From Kluyvera sichuanensis (GTDB taxonomy: Bacteria > Pseudomonadota > Gammaproteobacteria > Enterobacterales > Enterobacteriaceae): a stretch of DNA of 64,000 nucleotides. Numbering within the stretch: the stretch's first letter is position 1; the number at the start of each line of letters is the position of its first letter. Below, one piece after another: positions 17,447 to 28,041 of this stretch. The notes beneath the pieces were generated by a model, which saw only the letters and a list, made by a program, of their open reading frames with translations, ran no database searches and was not told where the DNA came from. The DNA lies in contig NZ_JABBJF010000001.1 of NCBI RefSeq assembly GCF_014218705.1, positions 1-64,000 of the forward strand, read 5' to 3'. A program made the translations under genes and the position numbers.

Positions 17447-19381
17447 TTATGACGATTTACGCACGCGCAGATACCATTCACATAACAGGCGAACCTGCTT
17501 ACGCGTATAGCCTTTCTCCATCATCCGATCGACAAAATCGTCGTGCTTTTTCTGCTCATCGGTGGAGGTCTTCGCGTTAAACGAAATCACCGGCAGAAGC
17601 TCTTCGGTATTGGAGAACATTTTCTTCTCAATAACCGTGCGCAGCTTCTCGTAGCTCGTCCAGTTCGGGTTGCGGCCGTTGTTGTTGGCGCGGGCGCGCA
17701 GCACAAAGTTGACTATCTCGTTACGGAAGTCTTTCGGGTTGCTGATCCCCGCTGGTTTCTCAATTTTCTCCAGCTCAGCGTTCAGCGATTCACGGTCGAA
17801 CAACTGTCCGGTATCCGGGTCGCGGTACTCCTGATCCTGAATCCAGAAGTCGGCGTAGGTGACATAACGGTCGAAAATGTTCTGCCCGTATTCCGAGTAG
17901 GATTCGAGGTACGCGGTCTGGATCTCTTTACCGATAAACTCGGCGTATTTCGGGATCAGATAGCCTTTGAGGAACTCCAGGTAGCGCTCTGACTGCTCCT
18001 GTGGGAACTGCTCGCGTTCGATCTGCTGCTCCAGTACGTAGAACAGATGTACCGGGTTCGCCGCCACTTCGGCGTGGTCGAAGTTGAACACGCGAGACAG
18101 GATCTTAAAGGCGAAACGGGTTGAGAGACCGTTCATCCCTTCGTCCACGCCCGCGTAGTCGCGATACTCCTGGTAGGATTTCGCTTTCGGGTCGGTATCT
18201 TTCAGGCTCTCCCCGTCGTACACGCGCATTTTCGAGTAAATGCTGGAGTTTTCCGGTTCTTTCAGACGCGAAAGAATCGAGAAGCGTGACAGGGTTTCCA
18301 GCGTGCCCGGTGCACAAGGCGCATGGGTCAGTTCACTGTTGTTAAGCAGTTTTTCGTAAATCTTGATCTCTTCGGAGATGCGTAAGCAGTAAGGCACCTT
18401 GACGATGTACACACGGTCGAGAAACGCCTCGTTGTTTTTGTTATTACGGAAGGTAACCCACTCGGATTCGTTCGAGTGCGCCAGAATAATGCCGTTAAAG
18501 GGCAGGGCAGAGATCCCTTCGGTCCCGTTGTAGTTACCTTCCTGGGTAGCCGTCAGCAATGGATGCAGCACCTTGATAGGCGCTTTAAACATCTCGACGA
18601 ACTCCATAATCCCCTGGTTGGCGCGGCACAGCGCACCGGAGTAGCCGTAGGCATCCGGGTCGTTCTGCGCGTAGTGTTCCAGTTTACGGATATCAACTTT
18701 ACCGACCAGCGCGGAGATATCCTGGTTGTTTTCATCGCCAGGTTCAGTTTTGGCAATGGCAATCTGTTCAAGGATGGATGGCCAGACTTTTACCACGCGG
18801 AACTTGGTGATATCGCCGCCGAATTCGTGCAGGCGCTTCGCCGCCCACGGCGACATAATGGTGCCCAAATAGCGGGTTGGCACGCCGTACTCTTTTTCCA
18901 GAATCTGCGCGTCTTCCTGCGGGTTAAACAGGCACAGAGGGTGATCGTTAACCGGGCTGCGCTCGCCGTTGGCGCTCAGCACGTAAATAGGTACGCGCTG
19001 CATCAGCGCTTTAAGACGCTCTGCCAGCGAGGATTTACCACCGCCGACCGGGCCCAATAAGTAGAGGATTTGTTTCTTTTCTTCCAGTCCCTGGGCGGCA
19101 TGTTTCAAATAGGAGACGATCTGTTCAATCGCTTCTTCCATGCCGTAGAATTCTTCGAACGCCGGATAGCGCCCGATGACTCGGTTCGAAAAGAGACGGG
19201 AAAGCCGCGGTTCCTGGGCAGTATCAACCATTACAGGCTCGCCGATAGCGGTTAATAGCCGTTCTGCTGCGTTAGCATAGGCACTGCGATCTTGCCGACA
19301 AATGGTAAGAAACTCCTGCAGTGTGAACTCTTCGTCCTTGGCAGCTTCATAGCGCTGGCGATAGTGATCGAATATATTCAT
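17447..19381 (-). CDS. yeaG: PrkA-type serine protein kinase YeaG
   Basis: 644 residues, as in E. coli YeaG. The N-terminal AAA-like domain has a Walker A motif (LLGPVGGGKSSLAERL near residue 110) and the C-terminal PrkA domain is complete. AAAGGA precedes the ATG. Known family role: autophosphorylating kinase important under stationary phase, acid stress and prolonged nitrogen starvation, controlled by sigma-S and, in E. coli, NtrC. It acts with YeaH in the cytoplasm. A sigma-S-like -10 lies ~170 bp upstream. Confidence 0.96.
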   Translation of the reverse strand: MNIFDHYRQRYEAAKDEEFTLQEFLTICRQDRSAYANAAERLLTAIGEPVMVDTAQEPRLSRLFSNRVIGRYPAFEEFYGMEEAIEQIVSYLKHAAQGLEEKKQILYLLGPVGGGKSSLAERLKALMQRVPIYVLSANGERSPVNDHPLCLFNPQEDAQILEKEYGVPTRYLGTIMSPWAAKRLHEFGGDITKFRVVKVWPSILEQIAIAKTEPGDENNQDISALVGKVDIRKLEHYAQNDPDAYGYSGALCRANQGIMEFVEMFKAPIKVLHPLLTATQEGNYNGTEGISALPFNGIILAHSNESEWVTFRNNKNNEAFLDRVYIVKVPYCLRISEEIKIYEKLLNNSELTHAPCAPGTLETLSRFSILSRLKEPENSSIYSKMRVYDGESLKDTDPKAKSYQEYRDYAGVDEGMNGLSTRFAFKILSRVFNFDHAEVAANPVHLFYVLEQQIEREQFPQEQSERYLEFLKGYLIPKYAEFIGKEIQTAYLESYSEYGQNIFDRYVTYADFWIQDQEYRDPDTGQLFDRESLNAELEKIEKPAGISNPKDFRNEIVNFVLRARANNNGRNPNWTSYEKLRTVIEKKMFSNTEELLPVISFNAKTSTDEQKKHDDFVDRMMEKGYTRKQVRLLCEWYLRVRKSS

Positions 19382-19816
19382 GGCATGCCGTCCTTTCGTT
19401 TTTTAGCACAGGTTAAGAGCCGTTGGTATGAATAATGGGGGCTCCCGGAAGAGGTAAGCCGAACGACGCTCACTCCTTATCCAGCAACCCGTATGTCAGG
19501 TTGTCGGACGATTAACGGTAACGTGCGCTGCGATTACACCTTCTAAAATTAAGCGTAGATGGCATTTGCAAAACTTGCATGGCGAGAAAAACGATTTTCA
19601 ATGACATATCAATAACTCATCAAAAAATACGGGCATTAATTCTTTTACTATTTTTTACGCTTTCATAGTGCTGTCACGTATTTGCAAGCGTGCTGCCATC
19701 TTTACGCGAGATAATGACCAGTCATATTCTGATATTACAGGTAAAAAATTTGTCGTCAGACGGTGTGAAAGGTAAACTTCAGCCCGCTGAAATGTTGAAA
19801 AAAGGAATGACAGATT
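19382..19816. other. 435-bp divergent regulatory region yeaG/mipA
   Basis: Holds the promoters of both genes. Visible are a sigma-S-like -10 for yeaG (19549-19558, minus) and a TGCAA-AAC-TTGCA palindrome just beyond it (19567-19579). No gene is supported. Confidence 0.5.
19549..19558 (-). promoter_or_regulatory. Sigma-S-like -10 for yeaG
   Basis: CTACGCTTAA on the minus strand, one base from the RpoS consensus CTAYACTTAA. It would leave a ~160-nt leader before yeaG, consistent with the known RpoS dependence of this operon. Confidence 0.4.
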
Positions 19817-20563
19817 GTGAATCGAATCAAACTTCTAGCTTTAGGGGTCCTGATTGCCACTTCTGCTACCGCAGTACAGGCGGAAAGTAAGCTGACTCTG
19901 GGTGCGGGTGTCGGGATTGTTGAGCATCCATATAAGCAGTACGACCATGATGTGTACCCTGTACCGGTTATCAACTATGAAGGGGATAACTTCTGGTTCC
20001 GTGGTCTGGGCGGCGGCTACTATCTTTGGAACGATGGCACCGATCAGCTCTCGCTCACGGCGTACTGGTCTCCGCTGTACTTCAAGCCGGGCGACAGCGA
20101 CAACAGCCAGCTGCGTAAACTTGATAAGCGTAAATCTACCGTGATGGCGGGTGTTTCCTGGATGCACCACACGCAGTACGGCTCTCTGCGTACCATGCTG
20201 TCTGGCGATACGCTGGATAACAGCAACGGGATTGTGTGGGATACCGCATGGGTCTATCGCTACACCAATGGCGGCCTGACGTTAACCCCAGGTATCGGCG
20301 TGCAGTGGAACAGCGAAAATCAGAACCAGTACTACTACGGCGTTTCGCACCACGAATCGGCGAAGAGCGGCCTGAGAAGCTACGATCCGAACAGCAGCTG
20401 GAACCCGTATCTGGAGCTGAGCGCTAATTATCGCTTTGCCGGCAGCTGGAGCGTCTACGGTACCGCGCGTTATACCCGTCTGTCCGATGAGATTACCGAC
20501 AGTCCGATGATCGACAAGAGCTGGACCGGGTTACTCTCTACGGGTGTCACCTACACCTTCTAA
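19817..20563 (+). CDS. mipA: MltA-interacting outer-membrane protein MipA
   Basis: 248 residues, the same size as E. coli MipA. Starts at GTG 19817. Signal peptide MNRIKLLALGVLIATSATAVQA, then a beta-barrel of the MipA/OmpV family (GAGVGIVEHPYKQYD, DNFWFRGLGGGYYLW) ending in GVTYTF with a terminal Phe as expected for outer-membrane insertion. In E. coli it scaffolds the MltA lytic transglycosylase with PBP1B. Followed by an intrinsic terminator. Confidence 0.95.
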   Translation: MNRIKLLALGVLIATSATAVQAESKLTLGAGVGIVEHPYKQYDHDVYPVPVINYEGDNFWFRGLGGGYYLWNDGTDQLSLTAYWSPLYFKPGDSDNSQLRKLDKRKSTVMAGVSWMHHTQYGSLRTMLSGDTLDNSNGIVWDTAWVYRYTNGGLTLTPGIGVQWNSENQNQYYYGVSHHESAKSGLRSYDPNSSWNPYLELSANYRFAGSWSVYGTARYTRLSDEITDSPMIDKSWTGLLSTGVTYTF

Positions 20564-20627
20564 ATTATCCAAAATTTCAGGGTGATGAACCCCAACGCAT
20601 GGCGCGTCGGGGTCGCACTACTTAAGG

Positions 20628-20666
20628 GCCTCATCGTGGTGCATCGCACCGTGGTGGGGCTTTTTT
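20628..20666 (+). terminator. mipA terminator
   Basis: Long imperfect stem GCCTCATCGTGGTGC / GCACCGTGGTGGGGC followed by six T residues; it overlaps the last bases of the convergent autotransporter gene. Confidence 0.8.
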
Positions 20667-23600
20667 ATTTAAAGGCGTATTTCACCCCCATCATAATCGA
20701 CGCATCGCTATAGCTGTGGTCACCCACCTGAACGGCGGTTCCGCCCCATAGATTCAGCGACGGGGAGATTTGCCCCTGCACGCCGAGTTTCAGCTGCGCA
20801 ATGTTGGTTGCGCCTTCCTGACGAATCGACGTATTGCCCATGCGGATTTCAGCAAAATGGGTGTTGTGCAGCCAGTCGGCTTCAACGTACGGCTTGAACT
20901 CACGTCCCTTGCCATCGTCCTCGGTACGATGACCGCGTAAATAGAGGCGCATCCCCAGACGAGACTGCAGATTGCCTTTGCTAGTGTCTTTCACCTGCGT
21001 ACCGTTTGCTTCGGTATGGTCGGGACTTTTTACCCCCATCCACGTGAGCTGAGCCTGCGGTTCAAGATAGATTGCCTGGCGTGGCTGCTCCCGCAGCAGC
21101 ATGTTATAGCCCGTTTCCACCGAGGCGGTGAAGCCGCGGCTGTTATAGGTTTCACGCTGCAACTCGTCGCCGTTGACCCGGTTAGTAAACCAGTTGTAAT
21201 TCACCCAGCTATCGAGATACAGACCCTGTCGGCTAACCGCGTTCTGATACCAGGTGCTGTACGCACCCATGCTATAGCCTGCCATATGGCTGCGAGAACG
21301 GTAGCCGGTCAGCGATGATGACGATAACCCGGAGACGTTGCCGTAACCAGCCATCAGCCCCGCGCCCCAGCGATCGTCGCCGTTGTGGCTGCCGTGCCAG
21401 AATTCGTTACCCATCTGGGCCACATAGCGGTTGGCGCGAGAGCGAATCTGCCCGTCTGCCGCGCGTGAACGGTTTTGTCCGCCTTCCTGGCGCAGCCAGA
21501 AGGTGCTTGCCAGGGCAGAGCGCTGCGCGTCCTGTGGCGTGTACTCCGTGGCCCCTTCACGATCGTCCAGCGCCAGGCTGAAGAGGGTATTGGCGGCGGC
21601 CAGGTTGACCAGATAACTCCCGGCCTCCGGGCGATACTGCGGCGTTACCGGACTGGTGTTGATTGAGGTCAGATACCAGTTCTGCCCTTTTTGCACCAGG
21701 CTGTAATCCCAGGGGCCTGCCACCACACGGTTCGCCTGGACGAAAGCGCCGGCAGCGGATTGTCCGCCAACGCTAATCACCTCAATCCCCTGATTGGTCT
21801 GAGCGCCGAGGCCGCCCACGTTATTGACCGTGACGCGCGTGGTACCGGAGGTATCGCCTGCGATGCTCAGATGATCGGTTTGCGAAGCATCATCGCCTAG
21901 CACGGTATTGAGATTCAGCGTGCTATCGCTGCCGCCGCGGTAGTTACCGCTGACATCCAGCTTATTGCCCGCATGCAGCAGGCTGCGTGATAGCGTGGCG
22001 CTGCCGCTGTTGCTGAGATCACCGTTAACCGTAAAGGTTGCGTCGGCTTCATCGCTCTCGGTGGGTGAACCCACGGTCAGTGAACTGCCATCCTCAAGGG
22101 TTGTGCTGCCGACGCTGCCGGTACCGGAGAGGGCGGTGGCGCTTTGCGCCGTTACCGTACTTTGGAGCGAACCAGTCACATCCATACTGCCTTCGGCAAG
22201 CGTGGTTTCACCGTCAAAGGTGCTGTCGCCGGTAAGCGTCAGCGCCCCAGAACCTTGTTTGGTGAAGTTCCCGCTGCCGGTGATGCCCTGATCTATGGTG
22301 GAGTGGTAACCCTGGGTATCCAGCGTACCGCCAGCGCTGCCGATAGCAACCGGGCGTGAGGCGTCCAGTGAGACGTTGTCGAGCAACTGAAGCGTACCGC
22401 CGTCGAAGGTCAGCGCGCTTCCGGCCTGGCCGAGGCTATCGGCTTTGGCAACCTGTAATACGCCGCCTTTCAGCGTCCAGGGCGTAACTGAATCGGTGCT
22501 GTTTTTCAATAGCCAGGTGCTGCCGTCCTCTTTGCTGAAATGGTCGAAGCCCTGATACTGGGCGCTGTCGCCAATACTCGCGGCATCAAACTCCGCGTTA
22601 CGTTCGCCGCCAAGGATCAGCGTATCATCGCCGTTACCTGCGCTCACGTCACCCACCACGTTATAGCCGGCATGCAGGGTTAGGGAGTTGGTGCCAGAGG
22701 TAAACATCACGGCCTGGGAGCGGGTGGTGCCGTCCTGGCTCATCCCGCCCTGAAGCGTCCCGCTGTTGATGATGGTCATATCGCTACCGTACACGCCGAT
22801 ACCGCCCGCACCCGCGCTACCCGTGGCAGTACCCGCATTGCCGCCGCTACCGCCAGTAATGGTACCGGTGTTATCAAGCGTACCGCCGCCAGCCTCAATA
22901 TGTACGCCGTCACCGCCGCTGCCACCGTCAGCCTGACCACCGCCGCCGCCGCGATTCCCGGTTCCGCCGACAATCGTGCCGTCGTTAGTCACCGTACCGC
23001 CCGCGCCAATCAGCACGCCATTGCCCCCTTGACCGCCGACGCCACCGTTACCGGCGTTGCCACCGCCGCCGGTGCCACCCATGCCGCCGTGAACCGTGGC
23101 GCTGGCAGCGTTGGTGACGGTACCCAGGCCGTGAATGGCCAGCCCGTTGCCGCCCTGACCGCCGGTTCCACCGTCGGCGTTGGTACCGTTCGCGTTGGCC
23201 CCCGCGCCGCCATCGCCGCCAGTGAATTCTCCTTTGTTCAGCACATCGCCCGCGCCGGTAATATTCACGGCGGTGCCGCCAACGCCACCGACGCCACCGC
23301 CGCCCGCAGAGTCATCGCCGCCTTTACCGCCCAGGACTTTCCCGGACGTTTCGTTGGTCACATTACCCTGCTGGGTAATATCAATCCCGGTGCCGCCAAT
23401 GCCGGAGTCGCCGCCGCGGGAGGTTGTCAGGTTGCCGCTACCGCCGCCACGGTTGCCCGCGCCGCCGATCACGTTACCGAAGTTAGAGACTGTACCGCCG
23501 TTTTCCAGCGCGATACCGATGCCGCCGTTGCCGCCGTCACCGCCATCGCCGCCGCTGAGACTCAGGCCGCTGCTGTTGGAGTTGCCGCCGCCGCCGGTCC

Positions 23601-24669
23601 CGGCATAGCCGCCGATCACCTCGCCACCCACCTGGTTGGTGATGGTGCCGCTGTTGACCACGGTGATCCCGCTGCCGCCGTTACCACCGATGGCGCCATA
23701 GCCGACAACGCCGGTACCCTGTCCGGCCTCAACCGCGCCGCCGTTGCCGCCATTGCCGCCGATACCGCCCGTAATCTTGCCGTTATTGGTGATGGAACTG
23801 GTGTCACTGAGCCATACGCCGTTGCCGCCGTTGGCGGCTTTACCGCCTGTACCGCCGACGCCGGTGACCGTGGTGTTCTGCTGGCTGTTAGCGTTGGCCG
23901 CCAGACCACCGGTAGCGCCGTTACCACCGCTGATGGTGCCGCTATTCGTCACGTTGCCGCCCTGCGTTGCGGTAACGCCGTCACCACCTTTACCGCCTGC
24001 GCCGCCGCTGCCGGCATGGATAGTGATACCGTTGCTGGTTTTGTCGTTCGCGCTGGCGCTACCGGTATTCCCCCCGGTGCCGCCATTACCGCCGTTTATT
24101 GTCCCGCTATTGTCGTAGCTGCCGCTGGTGGTGAGCAGCACGCCGCTCCCTCCGCCGCCGCCATCACCGCCGTTGCCACCGTTGCCCGCATCGGCGACGT
24201 CCGTGGTGTTGGAGCCGCCGTTACCGCCGCGTCCACCGTTGCCACCCTGAATGGTGCCATCGTTTTGTGTCGGTCCGGTGCCGTCCATTACGGCTCCAGC
24301 CGCACCGCCGCCACCGCCACCGCCGGCAGCACCCGCACCGCTATTGGCGACGCGGTCAGGCTCCTGGTGAATCCCGCCGTTACCGGCGGCGATCTGACTG
24401 CCGCTCAGGTTACCGGCTTCACCGCTTTGCCCGTCACTGCTCGCCTGCCCACGCCCTCCAGAGCCGCCTGCGCCGCCGTGGCCACCGGCACCGGTCACTA
24501 AATCCATATCGCCGCCTTGGCCGCCCTGAGCGCTGGCATCAGGCGTTGCGGCACTGCCGTCTGCGCCATCGGCAGCATTCGCCCCGACAGGCGTCAGGGC
24601 ATATAGCGCAAGCCCCATGGTGAGAGCTAGGGTGCTACGCCGAAAAGGAAGCGTGTGAAAAACAGGCAT
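20665..24669 (-). CDS. Large glycine-rich autotransporter (type V secretion)
   Basis: 1334 residues starting MPVFHTLPFRRSTL, with GAGG 6 bases before the ATG; an upstream in-frame ATG (24756) lacks a site. A signal peptide ends at ANA (about residue 32). The passenger up to ~residue 680 is extremely rich in glycine, built of repeats of the type VTNxGTIxGGxGGxGG, predicting a beta-helix. Then come autotransporter-associated beta-strand repeats (TKQGSGALTLTGDSTFDG). The last ~320 residues form an autotransporter beta-barrel ending GVKYAFK. It sits where E. coli has yeaE. It is likely a surface-exposed adhesin; the target is unknown. The barrel lacks the usual terminal Phe. Confidence 0.9.
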   Translation of the reverse strand: MPVFHTLPFRRSTLALTMGLALYALTPVGANAADGADGSAATPDASAQGGQGGDMDLVTGAGGHGGAGGSGGRGQASSDGQSGEAGNLSGSQIAAGNGGIHQEPDRVANSGAGAAGGGGGGGAAGAVMDGTGPTQNDGTIQGGNGGRGGNGGSNTTDVADAGNGGNGGDGGGGGSGVLLTTSGSYDNSGTINGGNGGTGGNTGSASANDKTSNGITIHAGSGGAGGKGGDGVTATQGGNVTNSGTISGGNGATGGLAANANSQQNTTVTGVGGTGGKAANGGNGVWLSDTSSITNNGKITGGIGGNGGNGGAVEAGQGTGVVGYGAIGGNGGSGITVVNSGTITNQVGGEVIGGYAGTGGGGNSNSSGLSLSGGDGGDGGNGGIGIALENGGTVSNFGNVIGGAGNRGGGSGNLTTSRGGDSGIGGTGIDITQQGNVTNETSGKVLGGKGGDDSAGGGGVGGVGGTAVNITGAGDVLNKGEFTGGDGGAGANANGTNADGGTGGQGGNGLAIHGLGTVTNAASATVHGGMGGTGGGGNAGNGGVGGQGGNGVLIGAGGTVTNDGTIVGGTGNRGGGGGQADGGSGGDGVHIEAGGGTLDNTGTITGGSGGNAGTATGSAGAGGIGVYGSDMTIINSGTLQGGMSQDGTTRSQAVMFTSGTNSLTLHAGYNVVGDVSAGNGDDTLILGGERNAEFDAASIGDSAQYQGFDHFSKEDGSTWLLKNSTDSVTPWTLKGGVLQVAKADSLGQAGSALTFDGGTLQLLDNVSLDASRPVAIGSAGGTLDTQGYHSTIDQGITGSGNFTKQGSGALTLTGDSTFDGETTLAEGSMDVTGSLQSTVTAQSATALSGTGSVGSTTLEDGSSLTVGSPTESDEADATFTVNGDLSNSGSATLSRSLLHAGNKLDVSGNYRGGSDSTLNLNTVLGDDASQTDHLSIAGDTSGTTRVTVNNVGGLGAQTNQGIEVISVGGQSAAGAFVQANRVVAGPWDYSLVQKGQNWYLTSINTSPVTPQYRPEAGSYLVNLAAANTLFSLALDDREGATEYTPQDAQRSALASTFWLRQEGGQNRSRAADGQIRSRANRYVAQMGNEFWHGSHNGDDRWGAGLMAGYGNVSGLSSSSLTGYRSRSHMAGYSMGAYSTWYQNAVSRQGLYLDSWVNYNWFTNRVNGDELQRETYNSRGFTASVETGYNMLLREQPRQAIYLEPQAQLTWMGVKSPDHTEANGTQVKDTSKGNLQSRLGMRLYLRGHRTEDDGKGREFKPYVEADWLHNTHFAEIRMGNTSIRQEGATNIAQLKLGVQGQISPSLNLWGGTAVQVGDHSYSDASIMMGVKYAFK

Positions 24670-25002
24670 GATTATCCTCGACAAAAAACAAAATAATGTT
24701 GTTGAGCGCTGCGGGGCTGACGGTGAATGAGACATGCAAACATCGAAATGCCGCACAGTAGATAAGGGAATGAGAGTGAGGTTTATCTGGATGAATATTG
24801 TGACTATTTAAAAATTACTAGTGTATTTTTGTTGTGAGATAAGAATATCACCTAATAATAATCCTATTTCAGGATGTTTCAGTCTGCTTGATCCAGGTGA
24901 TGTTACCGGTAATTTTATTGGATTAAATAAGTTCGTTGATGCGTGGTAGAAGAAAAGCGCCGGGCAATGTGCTATTGCCCGGCGAGAGATAGGGGGAGGG
25001 AA
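24670..25002. other. 333-bp gap between autotransporter and yeaD
   Basis: AT-rich upstream region of the autotransporter gene, plus the yeaD terminator at its right end. No gene supported; no clear promoter assigned. Confidence 0.5.
24959..24983 (-). terminator. yeaD terminator
   Basis: Perfect 10-bp stem GCCGGGCAAT / ATTGCCCGGC, followed on the minus strand by GCTTTTCTTC. Confidence 0.75.
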
Positions 25003-25887
25003 TTAGCGTTTAACGACGCGGATGGTCTGGCTCAGGCGAGCCGGTTTTTCTTCGGTGGCTTTCTGCGTTGCGCTGGCGCAGGCAGTTTCGACACAGACGA
25101 AGGTTTTGTAACCATCATCCGGCATATCGGCCATGCTGACGGACAGCGCTGGGCCTGGGTTCCAGCCAACGACGTTGACGTGGTGGTGGTGGATGACGTC
25201 GATGGTACGGTTCAGAGAAGTATCGCTGATCACGCTGCATGCTTCCGGGTTCAGGTACACGCGGTCGGTACGATCCGGGAAGGTCTGAACGCCGTCGCTC
25301 AGTTCGCCAATTTCTGCGTTCTGCACTTTGTCGATATAACGGTCGCCGAGGCCGCTGACTTTCACTGCGTGAATATCGCCAACGTTGAAGTAGGTGTGCA
25401 GCGCAGTGGTGGTTTCGAACTCACCGTGCGCTTCCAGTTCCATCTCGCAGGTTTTACCCAGCTTGAAGCGAGCGAGCAGGGTGAACTCGTGCGGCCAGTA
25501 TTGACGGGTTGCATCGCTGCTTTTCAGTTCGAAGGTCAGCACTACGCCGTTGTCGTCTTCGTTATGGGCTTTCAGCTCCCACGGCAGATTACGAGCAAAG
25601 CCGTGCGCCGGGAAACCTTGTTGAGCTGCTGGGCCAAACCATGGCCAGCAGATTGGTACGCCGCCGCGCAGCGCCACGCCGTCTTTGAACGGAGTGTTGT
25701 TGCTCAGCCACAGTACTTCTTCTTCGCCCGCTGGTTTCCAGGAGAGCAGGTGCGCGCCCTGGAAGGCAAGGGAGGCTTTCACTTTTGGGTGGTCTACAAC
25801 GATAAGCTCCAGCTCATCAAGCTGACGACGGGAGAGGATAGGGGTAAGCTGTTCAATGACCGGGAGAGCGAAAATTGTGTTAATCAT
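25003..25887 (-). CDS. yeaD: Glucose-6-phosphate 1-epimerase YeaD
   Basis: 294 residues, E. coli YeaD length. Aldose-1-epimerase (galactose mutarotase) fold interconverting alpha- and beta-glucose-6-phosphate. Active-site regions visible are the His in LHTYFNVGDIH and the N-terminal substrate loop GAHLLSWKP. Cytoplasmic. It lies 84 bp downstream of gapA on the same strand; a strong terminator in the gap suggests partly independent expression. The start is preceded by a long A-rich leader. Confidence 0.95.
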   Translation of the reverse strand: MINTIFALPVIEQLTPILSRRQLDELELIVVDHPKVKASLAFQGAHLLSWKPAGEEEVLWLSNNTPFKDGVALRGGVPICWPWFGPAAQQGFPAHGFARNLPWELKAHNEDDNGVVLTFELKSSDATRQYWPHEFTLLARFKLGKTCEMELEAHGEFETTTALHTYFNVGDIHAVKVSGLGDRYIDKVQNAEIGELSDGVQTFPDRTDRVYLNPEACSVISDTSLNRTIDVIHHHHVNVVGWNPGPALSVSMADMPDDGYKTFVCVETACASATQKATEEKPARLSQTIRVVKR

Positions 25888-25929
25888 GATGCAATCCTTG
25901 GTGTTTTAAGATTTTTGGCCATAAAAAAA

Positions 25930-25950
25930 GGCGACCGAAGTCGCCTTTTT
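25930..25950 (-). terminator. gapA terminator
   Basis: GGCGAC-CGAA-GTCGCC stem flanked by A7 and T5, so functional in either direction; on the minus strand the U-tract has seven T residues. Placed 22 bases after the gapA stop. Confidence 0.85.
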
Positions 25951-25971
25951 GGATCAGATTCTCATCTCAAC

Positions 25972-27306
<1,335 letters not shown>

Positions 27307-27720
27307 ATGGTGAAGAAACCCACCCCAGAAGAACTGAAAAATACCCTCAGTGAAATGCAGTTCTATGTCACCCAGAAACATGGCACAGAACCGCCGTTTA
27401 CCGGGCGTTTACTGCACAACAAGCGCGATGGGATTTACCACTGCCTGGTGTGTGACGAGCCGTTATTTCATTCCCAAAGCAAGTTTGATTCTGGATGCGG
27501 CTGGCCGAGTTTTTATGAGCCGGTGAGCGATACGGCCATCCGTTATCTCAATGATTACTCCCACGGCATGCAACGTACTGAAATCCGTTGTGGAAATTGC
27601 GACGCGCACCTTGGGCACGTTTTCCCTGACGGTCCGCAGCCGACTGGCGAACGTTTTTGCGTCAACTCGGCGTCGCTGAGCTTCACGGATGACGAAAACG
27701 GCGATGCCACTAAAGGTTGA
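27307..27720 (+). CDS. msrB: Methionine-R-sulfoxide reductase MsrB
   Basis: 137 residues from ATG 27307, the exact E. coli length and alignment; a GTG at 27298 is possible but badly spaced. It reduces methionine-R-sulfoxide in proteins. Zinc ligands CLVC and CGNC and the catalytic Cys in RFCVNSAS are present, as is CGWPSFYEP. Cytoplasmic. yeaC follows after 42 bp. Confidence 0.96.
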   Translation: MVKKPTPEELKNTLSEMQFYVTQKHGTEPPFTGRLLHNKRDGIYHCLVCDEPLFHSQSKFDSGCGWPSFYEPVSDTAIRYLNDYSHGMQRTEIRCGNCDAHLGHVFPDGPQPTGERFCVNSASLSFTDDENGDATKG

Positions 27721-27762
27721 AGAAACGATTCAGCAAATTATTCCTGAAAAAAGGAGCGGGGC

Positions 27763-28041
27763 ATGAGTATTGAGCAAATGATCGAGACGATGACGCCGGA
27801 AATTTACCAGCGTCTCGCCACTGCGGTGGAGCTGGGAAAATGGCCTGACGGCGTGGCGTTAACCGCGGAACAGAAAGAGAACTGTTTACAGCTGGTGATG
27901 CTCTGGCAGTCACGCAACAACCAAGATGCTCAGCATATGACCATCGATACCCAGGGCCAAATGGTGATGAAGAGCAAGCAGCAGTTGAAAGAGGACTTCG
28001 GCATTGCACCGAAGCCCATCGCTACCTTCAAACAGCATTAA
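27763..28041 (+). CDS. yeaC: DUF1315 protein YeaC
   Basis: 92 residues, strong AAGGAGCGGGGC ribosome site. Sequence start [18 protein letters not shown] and the length match E. coli YeaC (90 aa). Small soluble protein of unknown function, probably co-transcribed with msrB. Its 3' end overlaps the convergent sigma-54 activator gene by four bases, marking the left boundary of the accessory organosulfur cluster. Confidence 0.92.
   Translation: MSIEQMIETMTPEIYQRLATAVELGKWPDGVALTAEQKENCLQLVMLWQSRNNQDAQHMTIDTQGQMVMKSKQQLKEDFGIAPKPIATFKQH

Noticed and set aside
22900..24501. 533-codon alanine-rich plus-strand open frame
   Set aside because: Antisense to the glycine-rich autotransporter repeats; GGN codons read backwards give Ala/Pro/Thr. 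Composition artefact.
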